Shown here piece after piece: positions 1 through 6,099 of a DNA stretch of 11,152 nucleotides (its first letter is position 1; every line of letters begins with the position of its first letter). The notes below the pieces were generated by a model. It worked only from the letters and a program-made list of their open reading frames with translations, searched no databases and was not told the DNA's origin. A program made the position numbers and the translations under genes. The DNA lies in contig JADZBR010000006.1 of assembly GCA_020852035.1 (NCBI GenBank), forward strand, positions 1 to 11,152. The letters run 5' to 3'. Origin of the DNA: Caulobacteraceae bacterium (lineage in GTDB: Bacteria; Pseudomonadota; Alphaproteobacteria; Caulobacterales; Caulobacteraceae).

Positions 1-1
1 G

Positions 2-574
2 TCGTTCGGCGGGGCGACGGCGGGCTCGATCTGCGCGACCGACCCGCGCTGCGCGGCCGGGGTCAACCTCGACGGCGGCGACTTCCCGTTCCAGGCGGTG
101 AACCGTCGGATGCTGGCGCCGTTCCTGATGTTCCATTCCGACCTCAAGGGTATCTACCGGCAGGTGGGCGCGACGCCCCCGGCGCGTCCGCACAGCTTCA
201 ACGAGTTCTCCTACGAACCGATCGCCGAGGCCGGGCGGCGGGCGGATGTCTACCGGGTGCAGCTGCGGGGTTCTCACCACCTGGGGCTCTCGGATTTCTC
301 GCTGTTCATGCGCCGGCCGCTGCGCGACCCGGTGTTCGGCAGCGCGCCGGCCAGGGTCATGGTCGGGGCGCAAAACGCCTTCGTGCGCGGCTTCTTCGAC
401 AAGCACATGCGCGGCATCGACAACGGCTTTCCCAAACCCGAGCTGGCGGCCTACCGCGACTGGGTGACGCCGGTCTCCAACGGCGAGCTGGCGGCCTGGT
501 GGGCGGCCAAGCCGCAGGCCGAGCGGGATGCGCTGACCCAGCGGATCGAGGCGGCGCGACGCCCGCCCGGCTAG
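2..574 (+). CDS. PAF-acetylhydrolase-like serine esterase, C-terminal part (5' end outside window)
   Basis: This is the C-terminal 190 residues of an alpha/beta hydrolase resembling plasma-type platelet-activating-factor acetylhydrolase and related bacterial esterases. The reading frame is open from base 2. Its first complete codon, the Ser of SFGGATA, matches the nucleophile of the family's GHSFGG elbow, so the window cuts exactly at the catalytic serine. The Asp of NLDGGDF (71-73) and the second His of GSHHLGLSDF (278-280) fit the remaining triad positions, in the same order and surroundings as in PAF-AH. The family hydrolyses short or oxidised acyl esters of phospholipids; the substrate here is unknown. 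The missing N-terminal half would hold the signal peptide, if there is one. A GTG at 98 is internal, not the start, because the homologous sequence continues upstream. The TAG stop lies on the edge of a palindromic repeat. Family assignment is good; substrate is not. Confidence 0.82.
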   Translation, partial: SFGGATAGSICATDPRCAAGVNLDGGDFPFQAVNRRMLAPFLMFHSDLKGIYRQVGATPPARPHSFNEFSYEPIAEAGRRADVYRVQLRGSHHLGLSDFSLFMRRPLRDPVFGSAPARVMVGAQNAFVRGFFDKHMRGIDNGFPKPELAAYRDWVTPVSNGELAAWWAAKPQAERDALTQRIEAARRPPG

Positions 575-623
575 AGCATGGCAGCCGCGAGCGGATGCCG
601 GTTGCGGCGGGCGTCACGCTCTA
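572..623. repeat. Imperfect palindromic intergenic repeat A
   Basis: Ends TAGAGC and GCTCTA pair perfectly, and the arms 572-588 and 607-623 match at 13 of 17 positions. The centre (GCGGATGCCGGTTGCGGC) resembles the core of the short palindromic element TAGAGCATG...CATGCTCTA that is scattered between genes in many alphaproteobacteria. The left edge overlaps and supplies the TAG stop of the esterase. As RNA it could fold and act as a 3'-end stabiliser or terminator; that role is inference. Confidence 0.7.
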
Positions 624-636
624 ATCTCTTGAAGAT

Positions 637-686
637 AGACCCTTTTAGTCCGGTTCGGATGATTCCGCCTGAACCGGAAAGGGTCT
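637..686. repeat. Palindromic intergenic repeat B with GANTC in the loop
   Basis: Arms AGACCCTTT (637-645) and AAAGGGTCT (678-686) pair perfectly. After a 4-base bulge (646-649), CCGGTTC (650-656) pairs with GAACCGG (671-677). The loop carries CGGA/TCCG and a GATTC site at 661-665, a potential CcrM methylation site. The right edge overlaps the TAG stop of the convergent MFS gene, so repeats A and B together fill nearly the whole gap between two convergent genes. A role as bidirectional terminator is plausible, but there is no clean U-tract. Its likeness to dispersed repeats in Caulobacterales genomes is from memory. Confidence 0.7.
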
Positions 687-1908
687 AGGCGCGCGGCCTC
701 TCCCGCGCGACCGCGCGGTTGGCGTTGACGACGATCCACAGCGCGGCGATCTGGATGAGCGCGCCCATCACGAACGGCGCGTGGATCGTGATCTCGGCGA
801 AGGCCAGGCCCGCGCAGAGCGGCCCGACCACCCGCGCCAGGGCGCCGGCGGCGTTGTTGAGGCCCAGCGTCTGGCCCTGGCGGTCCGGGTCGATGGCCGC
901 GGAGATCATCGCTCCTATATTGGGGAAGGCGACGGACGAGCCGATGGCCGTCAGGGTCATCAGGCCGATGGTCAGCCAGGGGTGCGGCGACAGCGGCTGC
1001 AGGGCCGCGCAGATCAGCGTCACCCCCATGCCGACCGCCAGCATCCGCCCCGGCCCGAAGCGCTCGGAGAGCGGGCCGGTGACGAACATCTGGGTGATGC
1101 CCGCGCCGACGCCGACCACGGCGAAACAGACCCCGATCTCCCGCGGGCCCCAGTCGAACCGCTGCTGGGCCCAGAGGGCGAAGGTGGACTCGATGCCGGT
1201 GAAGGCGCAGCCGACCAGGAAGGAGACCAGCATCAGGCGGCTGACGATCGGGTTCCTGACCACGTCGCCGATCACCGCCCAGCGGCTGCCCTGCTGTTCG
1301 GAAAGCTGGGTGCGCTGGCGGCTCTCGCGGATGAACACCACGATGCTCAGCGCGCAGAGCAATGACATGCCCGAGGCGATGAAGAGCGGGATCTGGAAGC
1401 CGATCGGCCCGGCCTCCGGATGGGCGAACAGGCCGCCCACCGAGGGGCCGATGATCAGGCCGAAGTTCCACGCCGCGCCCATCCAGGCCATCCGCCGGGC
1501 CCGCTGCTCGGGCGGGGTGACGTCGGCGATATAGCCCTGGATCACCGAGCCGTTGCCGCTGGCCAGGCCCCCGGCCAGGCGGATCAGGAAGGCGATGTAG
1601 ACGTTGGGCGCGAAAGCCAGGGCCAGGTAGCACAGGCAGTTGCCGGTGATCGTCCAGATCAGGATGGGCTTCCTGCCGACACGGTCGGACAGGCGCCCCC
1701 AGAACGGTTCGCCGAAGAAGGCGCCCAGCGAATAGGCCGAGAAGATCAGCGCGATCTGCCAGGCCGGGGCGTCGAACGACTTGGCGTAGAAGGGCAGCAG
1801 CGGGACGACGATCCCGAAACCCAGCATGTTGATGAAGATGACGCTGATCAGCGCCGGCGCCGCGCCTGCCGAGAGCTTGGGTTCGGCGGGGGGCGACTCG
1901 GCGGACAT
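685..1908 (-). CDS. MFS drug-efflux-type transporter (DHA1/TetA-like)
   Basis: A 407-residue inner-membrane protein of the major facilitator superfamily, the usual length for a 12-helix proton-coupled exporter. The first helix holds MLGFGIVVPLLPFYA, typical of the TetA/DHA1 group. Motif A follows in loop 2-3 (GEPFWGRLSDRVGRKP, residues 66-81), then the helix-4 region RLAGGLASG (110-118), and the antiporter motif C in helix 5 (FGLIIGPSVGGLF, 149-161). The second half has the degenerate motif A copy around GPLSERFGPGRM. I chose the ATG at 1908 because the preceding in-frame GTG at 1962 would add 18 residues (MWRPGACLTR...) that look like untranslated leader. Neither start has a clear Shine-Dalgarno. 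The exported compound cannot be read from the sequence; tetracycline resistance should not be assumed. No repressor gene lies beside it. Confidence 0.9.
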   Translation of the reverse strand: MSAESPPAEPKLSAGAAPALISVIFINMLGFGIVVPLLPFYAKSFDAPAWQIALIFSAYSLGAFFGEPFWGRLSDRVGRKPILIWTITGNCLCYLALAFAPNVYIAFLIRLAGGLASGNGSVIQGYIADVTPPEQRARRMAWMGAAWNFGLIIGPSVGGLFAHPEAGPIGFQIPLFIASGMSLLCALSIVVFIRESRQRTQLSEQQGSRWAVIGDVVRNPIVSRLMLVSFLVGCAFTGIESTFALWAQQRFDWGPREIGVCFAVVGVGAGITQMFVTGPLSERFGPGRMLAVGMGVTLICAALQPLSPHPWLTIGLMTLTAIGSSVAFPNIGAMISAAIDPDRQGQTLGLNNAAGALARVVGPLCAGLAFAEITIHAPFVMGALIQIAALWIVVNANRAVARERPRA

Positions 1909-1996
1909 GGCGAGGGCTGTAGGGGTGCGGGCGCGCGTAAGGCAAGCGCCAGGGCGCCACACCCTGGATAAGATTCACATGTCCCGGCGGGTCCGC

Positions 1997-2024
1997 TTGT
2001 CGGCGTCGGGGCAGGCGCTAAGGT
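1997..2024 (+). promoter_or_regulatory. Candidate housekeeping promoter of the secreted small protein
   Basis: TTGTCGG (1997-2003), a 13-base spacer and GCTAAGGT (2017-2024) resemble the Caulobacter sigma-73 pattern TTGACGS, 10-14 bases, GCTANAWC: one mismatch in the -35, but only the first five bases of the -10 fit. A start near 2030 would give a leader of about 30 bases with a good ribosome site (GAAGGAG, 2048-2054). Pattern match only. The rest of 1909-2061 shows only a GATTC site at 1972-1976. Confidence 0.4.
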
Positions 2025-2061
2025 TCGCCCGACAACCCGGCCGGCCGGAAGGAGCCATGCC

Positions 2062-2448
2062 ATGAAAACCCTGATCGCCTGTGCGGCGGCGCTGGCCTTC
2101 GGCCTCGCCGCCACGTCCGCCAGCGCGCAGCCGGCCAAGCCGAAGCCGGACCTTGCCGACGCCGCCCAGGGGACCTACCACGGCGACGTCATCTCCGACG
2201 CCCGGGGCTCCTCGCGGGAGGGCGTCACCATCACCGTCACCAAGACCGGGCCCAACACCGTGCGGGTGACCAGCGACTATCCGCGGCTGCCGGCGTTCAG
2301 CGCCAGGCTGATGCGCGCGATGCAGACCATCCAGAACGCCAGCGGCTCGGAGGTCTTCCTGCTGGATACGTCGAAGTCGCCGCCGGGGCTCGACGTGACG
2401 GTGGACGACGCATCCTGGTCCGGCGCGAAGGGCCACGCCGGACACTGA
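2062..2448 (+). CDS. Small secreted/periplasmic protein of unknown function
   Basis: This is a 128-residue protein that I recognise only as a conserved-looking hypothetical. Residues 1-22 form a typical Sec signal peptide: MKTL, a hydrophobic core rich in Ala/Leu, and a signal-peptidase I site at SASA-QP. There is no lipobox Cys. The mature part of about 105 residues is soluble and beta-rich by inspection, with alternating stretches such as GVTITVTKTGPNTVRVTSDY and a Pro/Gly-bounded LDVTVDDASWSG near the end, followed by a His/Gly tail. It has no cysteines in the mature part and no catalytic motif that I can name. The start is well supported: GAAGGAG ends 7 bases before the ATG. An out-of-frame ATG at 2057 stops after two codons. 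The gene converges on infC, with a GC hairpin between them. Confidence 0.8.
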   Translation: MKTLIACAAALAFGLAATSASAQPAKPKPDLADAAQGTYHGDVISDARGSSREGVTITVTKTGPNTVRVTSDYPRLPAFSARLMRAMQTIQNASGSEVFLLDTSKSPPGLDVTVDDASWSGAKGHAGH

Positions 2449-2456
2449 ACCTCTCA

Positions 2457-2476
2457 TTCCCGCGAAAGCGGGGGAA
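2457..2476. terminator. GC hairpin between convergent genes
   Basis: CCCGC (2459-2463), loop GAAA, GCGGG (2468-2472) form a compact stem with a stable GNRA-type tetraloop, flanked by TTC and GAA. It sits in the 40-base gap between the secreted-protein gene and infC, so it could end transcription from both sides. It lacks a U-tract on either strand. The same motif is a frequent intergenic repeat in high-GC alphaproteobacteria, so it may be a dispersed element reused as a terminator. Confidence 0.5.
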
Positions 2477-2488
2477 GAGCGGAACGGT

Positions 2489-3022
2489 TTAGCGCGGCGC
2501 CAGGATCATGGTCATCTGGCGGCCTTCCATCTTCGGCTCGAACTCGACCTTGGCGACGGGATCGAAGTCGACCTTCACCTGCTGCAGCAGCTTGTAGCCC
2601 AGCTCCGGGTGCGCCAGTTCGCGGCCGCGGAAGCGCAGGGTGACCTTCACCTTGTCGCCTTCCTCGAAGAAGCGGTGCATCGAGCGGGCCTTCACATCGT
2701 AGTCGTGCTTGTCGATGTTGGGGCGCAGCTTGATCTCCTTGAGCTCGACGACCTTCTGCCGCTTGCGCGCTTCGTTCTTCTTCTTCTGCTCCTGGAAGCG
2801 GAACTTGCCGTAGTCCATGATCTTGACGACCGGCGGATCGGCGTTGGGCACGATCTCGACCAGGTCGAGGCCGGCCTCCTCGGCGGCTTCGAGCGCGGCG
2901 ACGGTGGGCATGACGCCCTGCTTCTCGCCCTCTTGGTCGATCAGAAGAACTTTCGGGACGCGGATGTCCTCGTTCATGCGGGGCCCGTCTTTGACGGGCG
3001 GGGCTTGCATGGGGCGGCGAAT
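2489..3022 (-). CDS. infC: Translation initiation factor IF-3, probable ATT start
   Basis: IF-3 binds the 30S subunit, blocks 50S joining and proofreads the initiator tRNA and start codon. Both domains are present. The N-terminal domain runs from NEDIRVPKVLLID to about VKIMDYGKFRFQ. A basic helical linker follows (EQKKKNEARKRQK). The C-terminal domain starts at VELKEIKLRPNID, includes HDYDVKARSMHRFFEEGDKVKVTLRFRGRE and ends EGRQMTMILAPR. I place the start at ATT (3022-3020), giving 177 residues beginning M/I-RRPMQAPPVKDGPR. AGGAG lies 7 bases upstream of it, while the ATG at 3010 has no Shine-Dalgarno and the ATG at 2977 would remove conserved sequence. An RRP-type N-terminus also agrees with rhizobial IF-3 proteins as I remember them. 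A non-AUG start is the known basis of infC autorepression in E. coli. The gene stands alone, without rpmI-rplT next to it. Confidence 0.95.
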   Translation of the reverse strand: MRRPMQAPPVKDGPRMNEDIRVPKVLLIDQEGEKQGVMPTVAALEAAEEAGLDLVEIVPNADPPVVKIMDYGKFRFQEQKKKNEARKRQKVVELKEIKLRPNIDKHDYDVKARSMHRFFEEGDKVKVTLRFRGRELAHPELGYKLLQQVKVDFDPVAKVEFEPKMEGRQMTMILAPR

Positions 3023-3029
3023 AGGCGGG

Positions 3030-3034
3030 CTCCT
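3030..3034 (-). promoter_or_regulatory. Ribosome binding site that selects the ATT start of infC
   Basis: On the minus strand AGGAG is followed by 7 bases (CCCGCCT) and then the in-frame ATT of infC. From the same AGGAG to the ATG at 3010 the distance is 19 bases, too far for normal initiation. This is the main evidence for the non-canonical start. A stop codon (TGA) lies in frame 10 codons further upstream (3050-3052), so the reading frame cannot extend much beyond it. Confidence 0.7.
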
Positions 3035-3090
3035 GGGGTGGTTGAATCACAAAAACGTCGGCGCGGCCGAACCGCTCCGACAAAGCACAG

Positions 3091-3121
3091 CATATATGAA
3101 GATCGACCTAGCCGCCATCAA
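3091..3121 (-). promoter_or_regulatory. Candidate infC promoter
   Basis: The 95-base gap upstream of infC contains an AT-rich patch (CATATATG, minus strand) that stands out in this GC-rich sequence. A TTGATG hexamer (3116-3121) overlaps the stop codon of the GT9 gene. It is 18-19 bases upstream of ATATAT/TATATG (3091-3097), a slightly long sigma-70-like spacing. A GAATC (GANTC) site follows at 3044-3048. Pattern-based and tentative; infC could also be read through from the glycosyltransferase genes. Confidence 0.3.
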
Positions 3122-4110
3122 GCGGCGGAGGCGGGCATCGGCGTAAGATTGGCCGCCGTCTTCAGCACCATCTCCACCGGCATGTCGCGCAGGTCCGGCG
3201 AGTGCAGGATGGCGACGTGGCCGCGCGGGCCGGAGAGCTCCGGATTCGAGGCGTCGGAGAAGAGGGCGATGGTCGGTGCGCCGGCGGCGGCGATCAGGTG
3301 CAGGGGTCCGGTGTCGTTGCCGACCGCCAGCGCCGCCTTGGCGCCGAGCAGGGCGATGCGGGCGAAGTCGGTGCGGCCGGTGAGGTCGCGGGCTTTCTTG
3401 GCGGTGCGCTGGATAACGTGCGCCAGCATCGCCTCCTGCGGGCCGCCGATGATCAGGACGTCGAAGCCGGCCTTGTCGAGCCCCACCGCCAGCTGGGCGT
3501 AGTGCTCGGGCGGCCAGCGCTTGTCCATGCGGTGGGCCGAGCCGCCCGGGACCATCAGCACATAGGGGCGGGGCGGCGGCGTGCCCGGGGGCTTGGGCCG
3601 TTCCGGCGCCGCCTTGGCGGCGATCCAGGACACATCCGGCGGCGGGGCGCTGTAGGGGCCGCTGGGCGCATCGGGATAGATGCCGGCGTCCTTCAGCTGG
3701 TCCACGTGGCGCTCCAGCGTGTGCATGAAGTCGCGGTTGGGGTTCCTGTGGCGAAGCTTCGCGCCCGGCGCGTTGCCCGACCACGGCGGCTGGAAGGGGC
3801 CCAGCGCCTGGAAGATCATGTTCGAGCGCTGCGAGGTCTGCAGGTCGTAGACCCTGTCGAAGCGCGCGCGGCGCAGGCGCGCGATCAGCGTCATCCACGC
3901 CTTGGCGCCTTCCGGCCGACCGTCGCTCCAGACCTCGTTGAAGTAGGGGCTGTGCCGGGCCAGCTGCTCGTAGGGCGGGGTGGTCAGGAGGGTGATGTGC
4001 GCCTCCGGATGCGCCTCGCGGATGCGCTTCATCGCGGCCATGCCGAGCACGAAGTCGCCCAGCGCCGAGAGCTTGATCACCAGGATGTTGTGCGGGTCGC
4101 GGCGCGCCAT
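3118..4110 (-). CDS. Glycosyltransferase family 9 (heptosyltransferase-like)
   Basis: A 330-residue GT-B enzyme of the GT9 (ADP-heptose:LPS heptosyltransferase) type, usual length. The N-terminal domain opens with ILVIKLSALGDFVLGMAAM (residues 9-27), including the family LGD turn. The nucleotide-binding C-terminal domain shows GGSAHRMDKRWP (189-200) and the family signature VGNDTGPLHLIAAAGAPT (263-280). Such enzymes act at the cytoplasmic face of the inner membrane, adding heptose or a related sugar to LPS core. The actual sugar is unknown, since the family also includes O-chain enzymes. The start at 4110 is chosen because its ATG overlaps the TGA of the upstream GT4 gene by one base (TGATG), with GGTGGAG upstream. 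An in-frame start at 4161 would add 17 residues unlike the family. The two enzymes are very probably co-translated and may act in successive steps. Confidence 0.9.
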   Translation of the reverse strand: MARRDPHNILVIKLSALGDFVLGMAAMKRIREAHPEAHITLLTTPPYEQLARHSPYFNEVWSDGRPEGAKAWMTLIARLRRARFDRVYDLQTSQRSNMIFQALGPFQPPWSGNAPGAKLRHRNPNRDFMHTLERHVDQLKDAGIYPDAPSGPYSAPPPDVSWIAAKAAPERPKPPGTPPPRPYVLMVPGGSAHRMDKRWPPEHYAQLAVGLDKAGFDVLIIGGPQEAMLAHVIQRTAKKARDLTGRTDFARIALLGAKAALAVGNDTGPLHLIAAAGAPTIALFSDASNPELSGPRGHVAILHSPDLRDMPVEMVLKTAANLTPMPASAA

Positions 4111-5273
4111 CAGGCCCTGGTCTCCACCAGCCGGGCGTAGGCCGCAAGGGTCGAGGCGCACATGGCGTCCACGGAATAGAGCCGGCGGGCGCGCTGGGCG
4201 GCCTTCTGGCCGATGGCGACCAGCTTCTCGGGGCCGGCGTCCAGCGCCTTGGCCATCGCCTTGGCGAGGGCGGCGGCGTCGCCGGGCGGGGCGAGCCAGC
4301 CGGTCTTGCCGCTCTGCACGGTCTCGGCCGTGCCGCCGTGGTCGGCGGCGATCACCGCGCGCCCCATGACCTGCGGCTCGACCGCGGTGCGGCCGAAGGA
4401 CTCCGGCTGGATGGAGGGCAGCAGCGCCACATCCGTGATCAGGTAGGCCGCCGGCATGTCATCGCAATGGCCGACGAGGCGGATGTGATCGGCGAGCCCG
4501 GCCGCCGCAATCGCGGCCTCCAGCTCGGCGCGGTATTCGACCCGGCCCTGATCGTCTCCGGCGAAGAGGATGCGGAAGCTGTCGCGCCCCTGTTCGCGGA
4601 GCAGCCGGGCGGCCTCGATGGCGACAAGGTGGCCCTTCAGGCGGGTGATGCGGCCGGCCAGCAGGAAGTTCACCCGTCCGTCGCCCTCCGGCAGATCCCA
4701 CTGGTGGCGCAGCCTGGTGAGGCGGCCTTCGTCGACCAGCCGGGGGTCGAAACGGTCCAGATCCACCCCGCGCGGGATGGTGACGATGCGGCCTGGGTCG
4801 ATCTCGTGTTCGGCCAGCACGTGGGCGCGGGTGTAGTCGGAGTTGGCGATCACCATGTCGCCGCGGGTCATCACGGCGTTATACCAGCGCTTGAGGCCCG
4901 ACTGGGCCTTGTAGACCCCGTGGTAGGTGGCCACAAACGGGGTCTTGGTCGCCTTGGCCGCCCAGAGCGCGCTGAAGGCCGGGGCGCGCGAGCGGGCGTG
5001 GACGACGCTGACGTGCTCCCTGCGGATCAGGTCGGTCAGCCGGGCGGCGTTGCCGAGCATCACCAGAGGGTTCTTCGACTGCACCGGCATCTGGGTGAGC
5101 CGCCCGCCGTCGGCCTCCAGCCGCGCGGCCATGCGCCCGCCGCGGGTGGCGACCAGGGCGCGGCCGCCGGCCTCGACGACAGCCTGGGCGACGTCGATGG
5201 TGGTCTGCTCGGCGCCCCCGGTCTCGAGTTCGGGGATCACCTGCAGCAGGGTGAAGTCGGCGGGCAGGTTCAC
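4110..5273 (-). CDS. Glycosyltransferase family 4 (LPS/envelope glycan type)
   Basis: A 387-residue retaining GT-B glycosyltransferase. The N-terminal acceptor domain starts LLQVIPELETGGAEQTT (residues 9-25, with the GT4 GGAE loop) and contains VVHARSRAPAFSA (90-102) and TYHGVY (116-121). The donor domain has the phosphate-binding GRITRLKGH (207-215, R208 and K213) and the E-x7-E motif ESFGRTAVE (291-299), followed by HGGTAETV and GKTGWLAPPGD. The acceptor-domain wording is that of alphaproteobacterial LPS-core enzymes, which is why I favour an LPS role. A role as sulfoquinovosyl transferase, suggested by the nearby UDP-sulfoquinovose synthase, cannot be excluded, because SqdX is also GT4. 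The start is a GTG with GAAGG five bases upstream. It is the first gene of a two-gene unit with the GT9 gene and diverges from the alpha/beta hydrolase. Confidence 0.9.
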   Translation of the reverse strand: MNLPADFTLLQVIPELETGGAEQTTIDVAQAVVEAGGRALVATRGGRMAARLEADGGRLTQMPVQSKNPLVMLGNAARLTDLIRREHVSVVHARSRAPAFSALWAAKATKTPFVATYHGVYKAQSGLKRWYNAVMTRGDMVIANSDYTRAHVLAEHEIDPGRIVTIPRGVDLDRFDPRLVDEGRLTRLRHQWDLPEGDGRVNFLLAGRITRLKGHLVAIEAARLLREQGRDSFRILFAGDDQGRVEYRAELEAAIAAAGLADHIRLVGHCDDMPAAYLITDVALLPSIQPESFGRTAVEPQVMGRAVIAADHGGTAETVQSGKTGWLAPPGDAAALAKAMAKALDAGPEKLVAIGQKAAQRARRLYSVDAMCASTLAAYARLVETRA

Positions 5274-5328
5274 GTGAGCCTTCGCGGAACCGTTCGACAG
5301 GGTTAATCCGGAGCCCGCTTAGGTACTA

Positions 5329-5341
5329 GACTCAGGGAGTC
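5329..5341. promoter_or_regulatory. GACTC-AGG-GAGTC palindrome (two GANTC sites) over a ribosome site
   Basis: Two potential CcrM methylation sites, GACTC (5329-5333) and GAGTC (5337-5341), form a perfect inverted repeat with a 3-base centre. AGGGAG (5334-5339), the likely Shine-Dalgarno of the downstream hydrolase, is embedded in it, ending 10 bases before the ATG at 5350. A methylation-sensitive or protein-binding role is inference. The rest of the divergent gap (5274-5328) shows no convincing promoter. Confidence 0.4.
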
Positions 5342-5349
5342 GATGCCAG

Positions 5350-6093
5350 ATGGGTGAGACCTCGGGGCGTTTGCAGCAGCCGGACGGCGAGGAGATCGCC
5401 TGGCGCAGGGCCGAGGGCGCCGGTCCGACGGTGGTCTGGCTGGGCGGTTTCCGTTCCGACATGGCCGGGACCAAGGCCCAGGCGCTGGCCGACTGGGCGC
5501 TGGCGAAGGGGCGGGGCTATGTGCGCTTCGACTACCTCGGCCACGGCGAATCCAGCGGCGCGTTCGAGCGCGGGACGATCACCCGCTGGCGAGAGGACTC
5601 GCTGGCCGTCATCGATGCGCTGACGCAAGGGCCGCTGGTGCTGGTCGGTTCCTCGATGGGCGGCTGGCTGGCTTGCCTCGCCGCCGCAGCGCGTCCCGAA
5701 AGGCTCGCCGGCATGGTGCTGATCGCCCCCGCGCCGGACTTCACCGAGAAGCTGATGGCGCCGGAGATGAGCGAGGCGGCTCGGGCCGAGATGGCGCAGA
5801 CCGGCGTCTGGCGGCGGCCGTCCGAGTACGGCGATCCCTACCCGATCACCCGCGAACTGCTGGAAGACGGCGCGCGCTGGTCGATCCTGCCCGGTCCCGT
5901 GCCGGTGGAGGTCCCGGTGCGCATCCTGCAGGGCGGCGCGGACCCGGACGTGCCCTGGCGGCACGCGCTGGAACTGGCGCAGGCGATCAAGGGCGAGGAC
6001 GTGGTGTTCACGCTCATCCGCGACGGCGACCACCGGCTGTCGCGCCCACAGGACATCGCGCGGCTGATCGCGGCGGTGGAGGAACTCGGCTGA
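5350..6093 (+). CDS. Alpha/beta hydrolase, ABHD10 / acyl-thioesterase type
   Basis: A 247-residue cytoplasmic serine hydrolase with no signal peptide or membrane segment. The core begins TVVWLGGFRSDMAGTKA (27-43), with the oxyanion-region GG and the SDM.GTKA pattern shared with mitochondrial ABHD10 and its bacterial relatives. FDYLGHGESSG (60-70) and the nucleophile elbow GSSMGG (100-105, Ser102) follow. The acid is probably Asp198 (QGGADPDVPW) and the base His228 (DGDHRL). ABHD10 is a protein depalmitoylase and glucuronide esterase in animals. The bacterial role is unknown, so call it a carboxylester or thioester hydrolase. The start is the ATG at 5350; the ATG at 5343 leads to a stop after four codons. 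The gene is expressed divergently from the GT4/GT9 pair and ends just before a large inverted repeat. Confidence 0.87.
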   Translation: MGETSGRLQQPDGEEIAWRRAEGAGPTVVWLGGFRSDMAGTKAQALADWALAKGRGYVRFDYLGHGESSGAFERGTITRWREDSLAVIDALTQGPLVLVGSSMGGWLACLAAAARPERLAGMVLIAPAPDFTEKLMAPEMSEAARAEMAQTGVWRRPSEYGDPYPITRELLEDGARWSILPGPVPVEVPVRILQGGADPDVPWRHALELAQAIKGEDVVFTLIRDGDHRLSRPQDIARLIAAVEELG

Positions 6094-6099
6094 GGCGCG

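Noticed and set aside
614..1978. A 454-codon open frame on the minus strand over the MFS gene
   Set aside because: It is a frame shadow: Arg/Pro/Gly-rich without domain signature, while the overlapping frame has clear MFS motifs.
2057..2065. ATGCCATGA: a two-codon upstream frame whose stop overlaps the start of the secreted protein
   Set aside because: The Shine-Dalgarno is only 2 bases from this ATG but ideal (7 bases) for the ATG at 2062, so it is unlikely to be translated.
1848..2138. Minus-strand open frame upstream of the MFS gene, possible regulator of the exporter
   Set aside because: It overlaps both flanking genes, has no ribosome site and a Pro/Ala/Arg-biased sequence without a DNA-binding motif.
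3111..3126. GCCGC-CATCAA-GCGGC hairpin at the 3' end of the GT9 gene as a terminator
   Set aside because: Five-bp stem inside or at the edge of the coding sequence with no U-tract; GC-rich chance pairings of this size are common here.
3047..5306. Long open frames on both strands over the two glycosyltransferase genes
   Set aside because: High-GC shadows; their composition (Arg, Gly, Ala, Asp, His rich) has no recognisable fold, and the true frames carry GT9 and GT4 motifs.
5286..5310. GGAAC at 5286 as a second EcfG promoter upstream of the hydrolase
   Set aside because: No CGTT-like element occurs 16-18 bases downstream.
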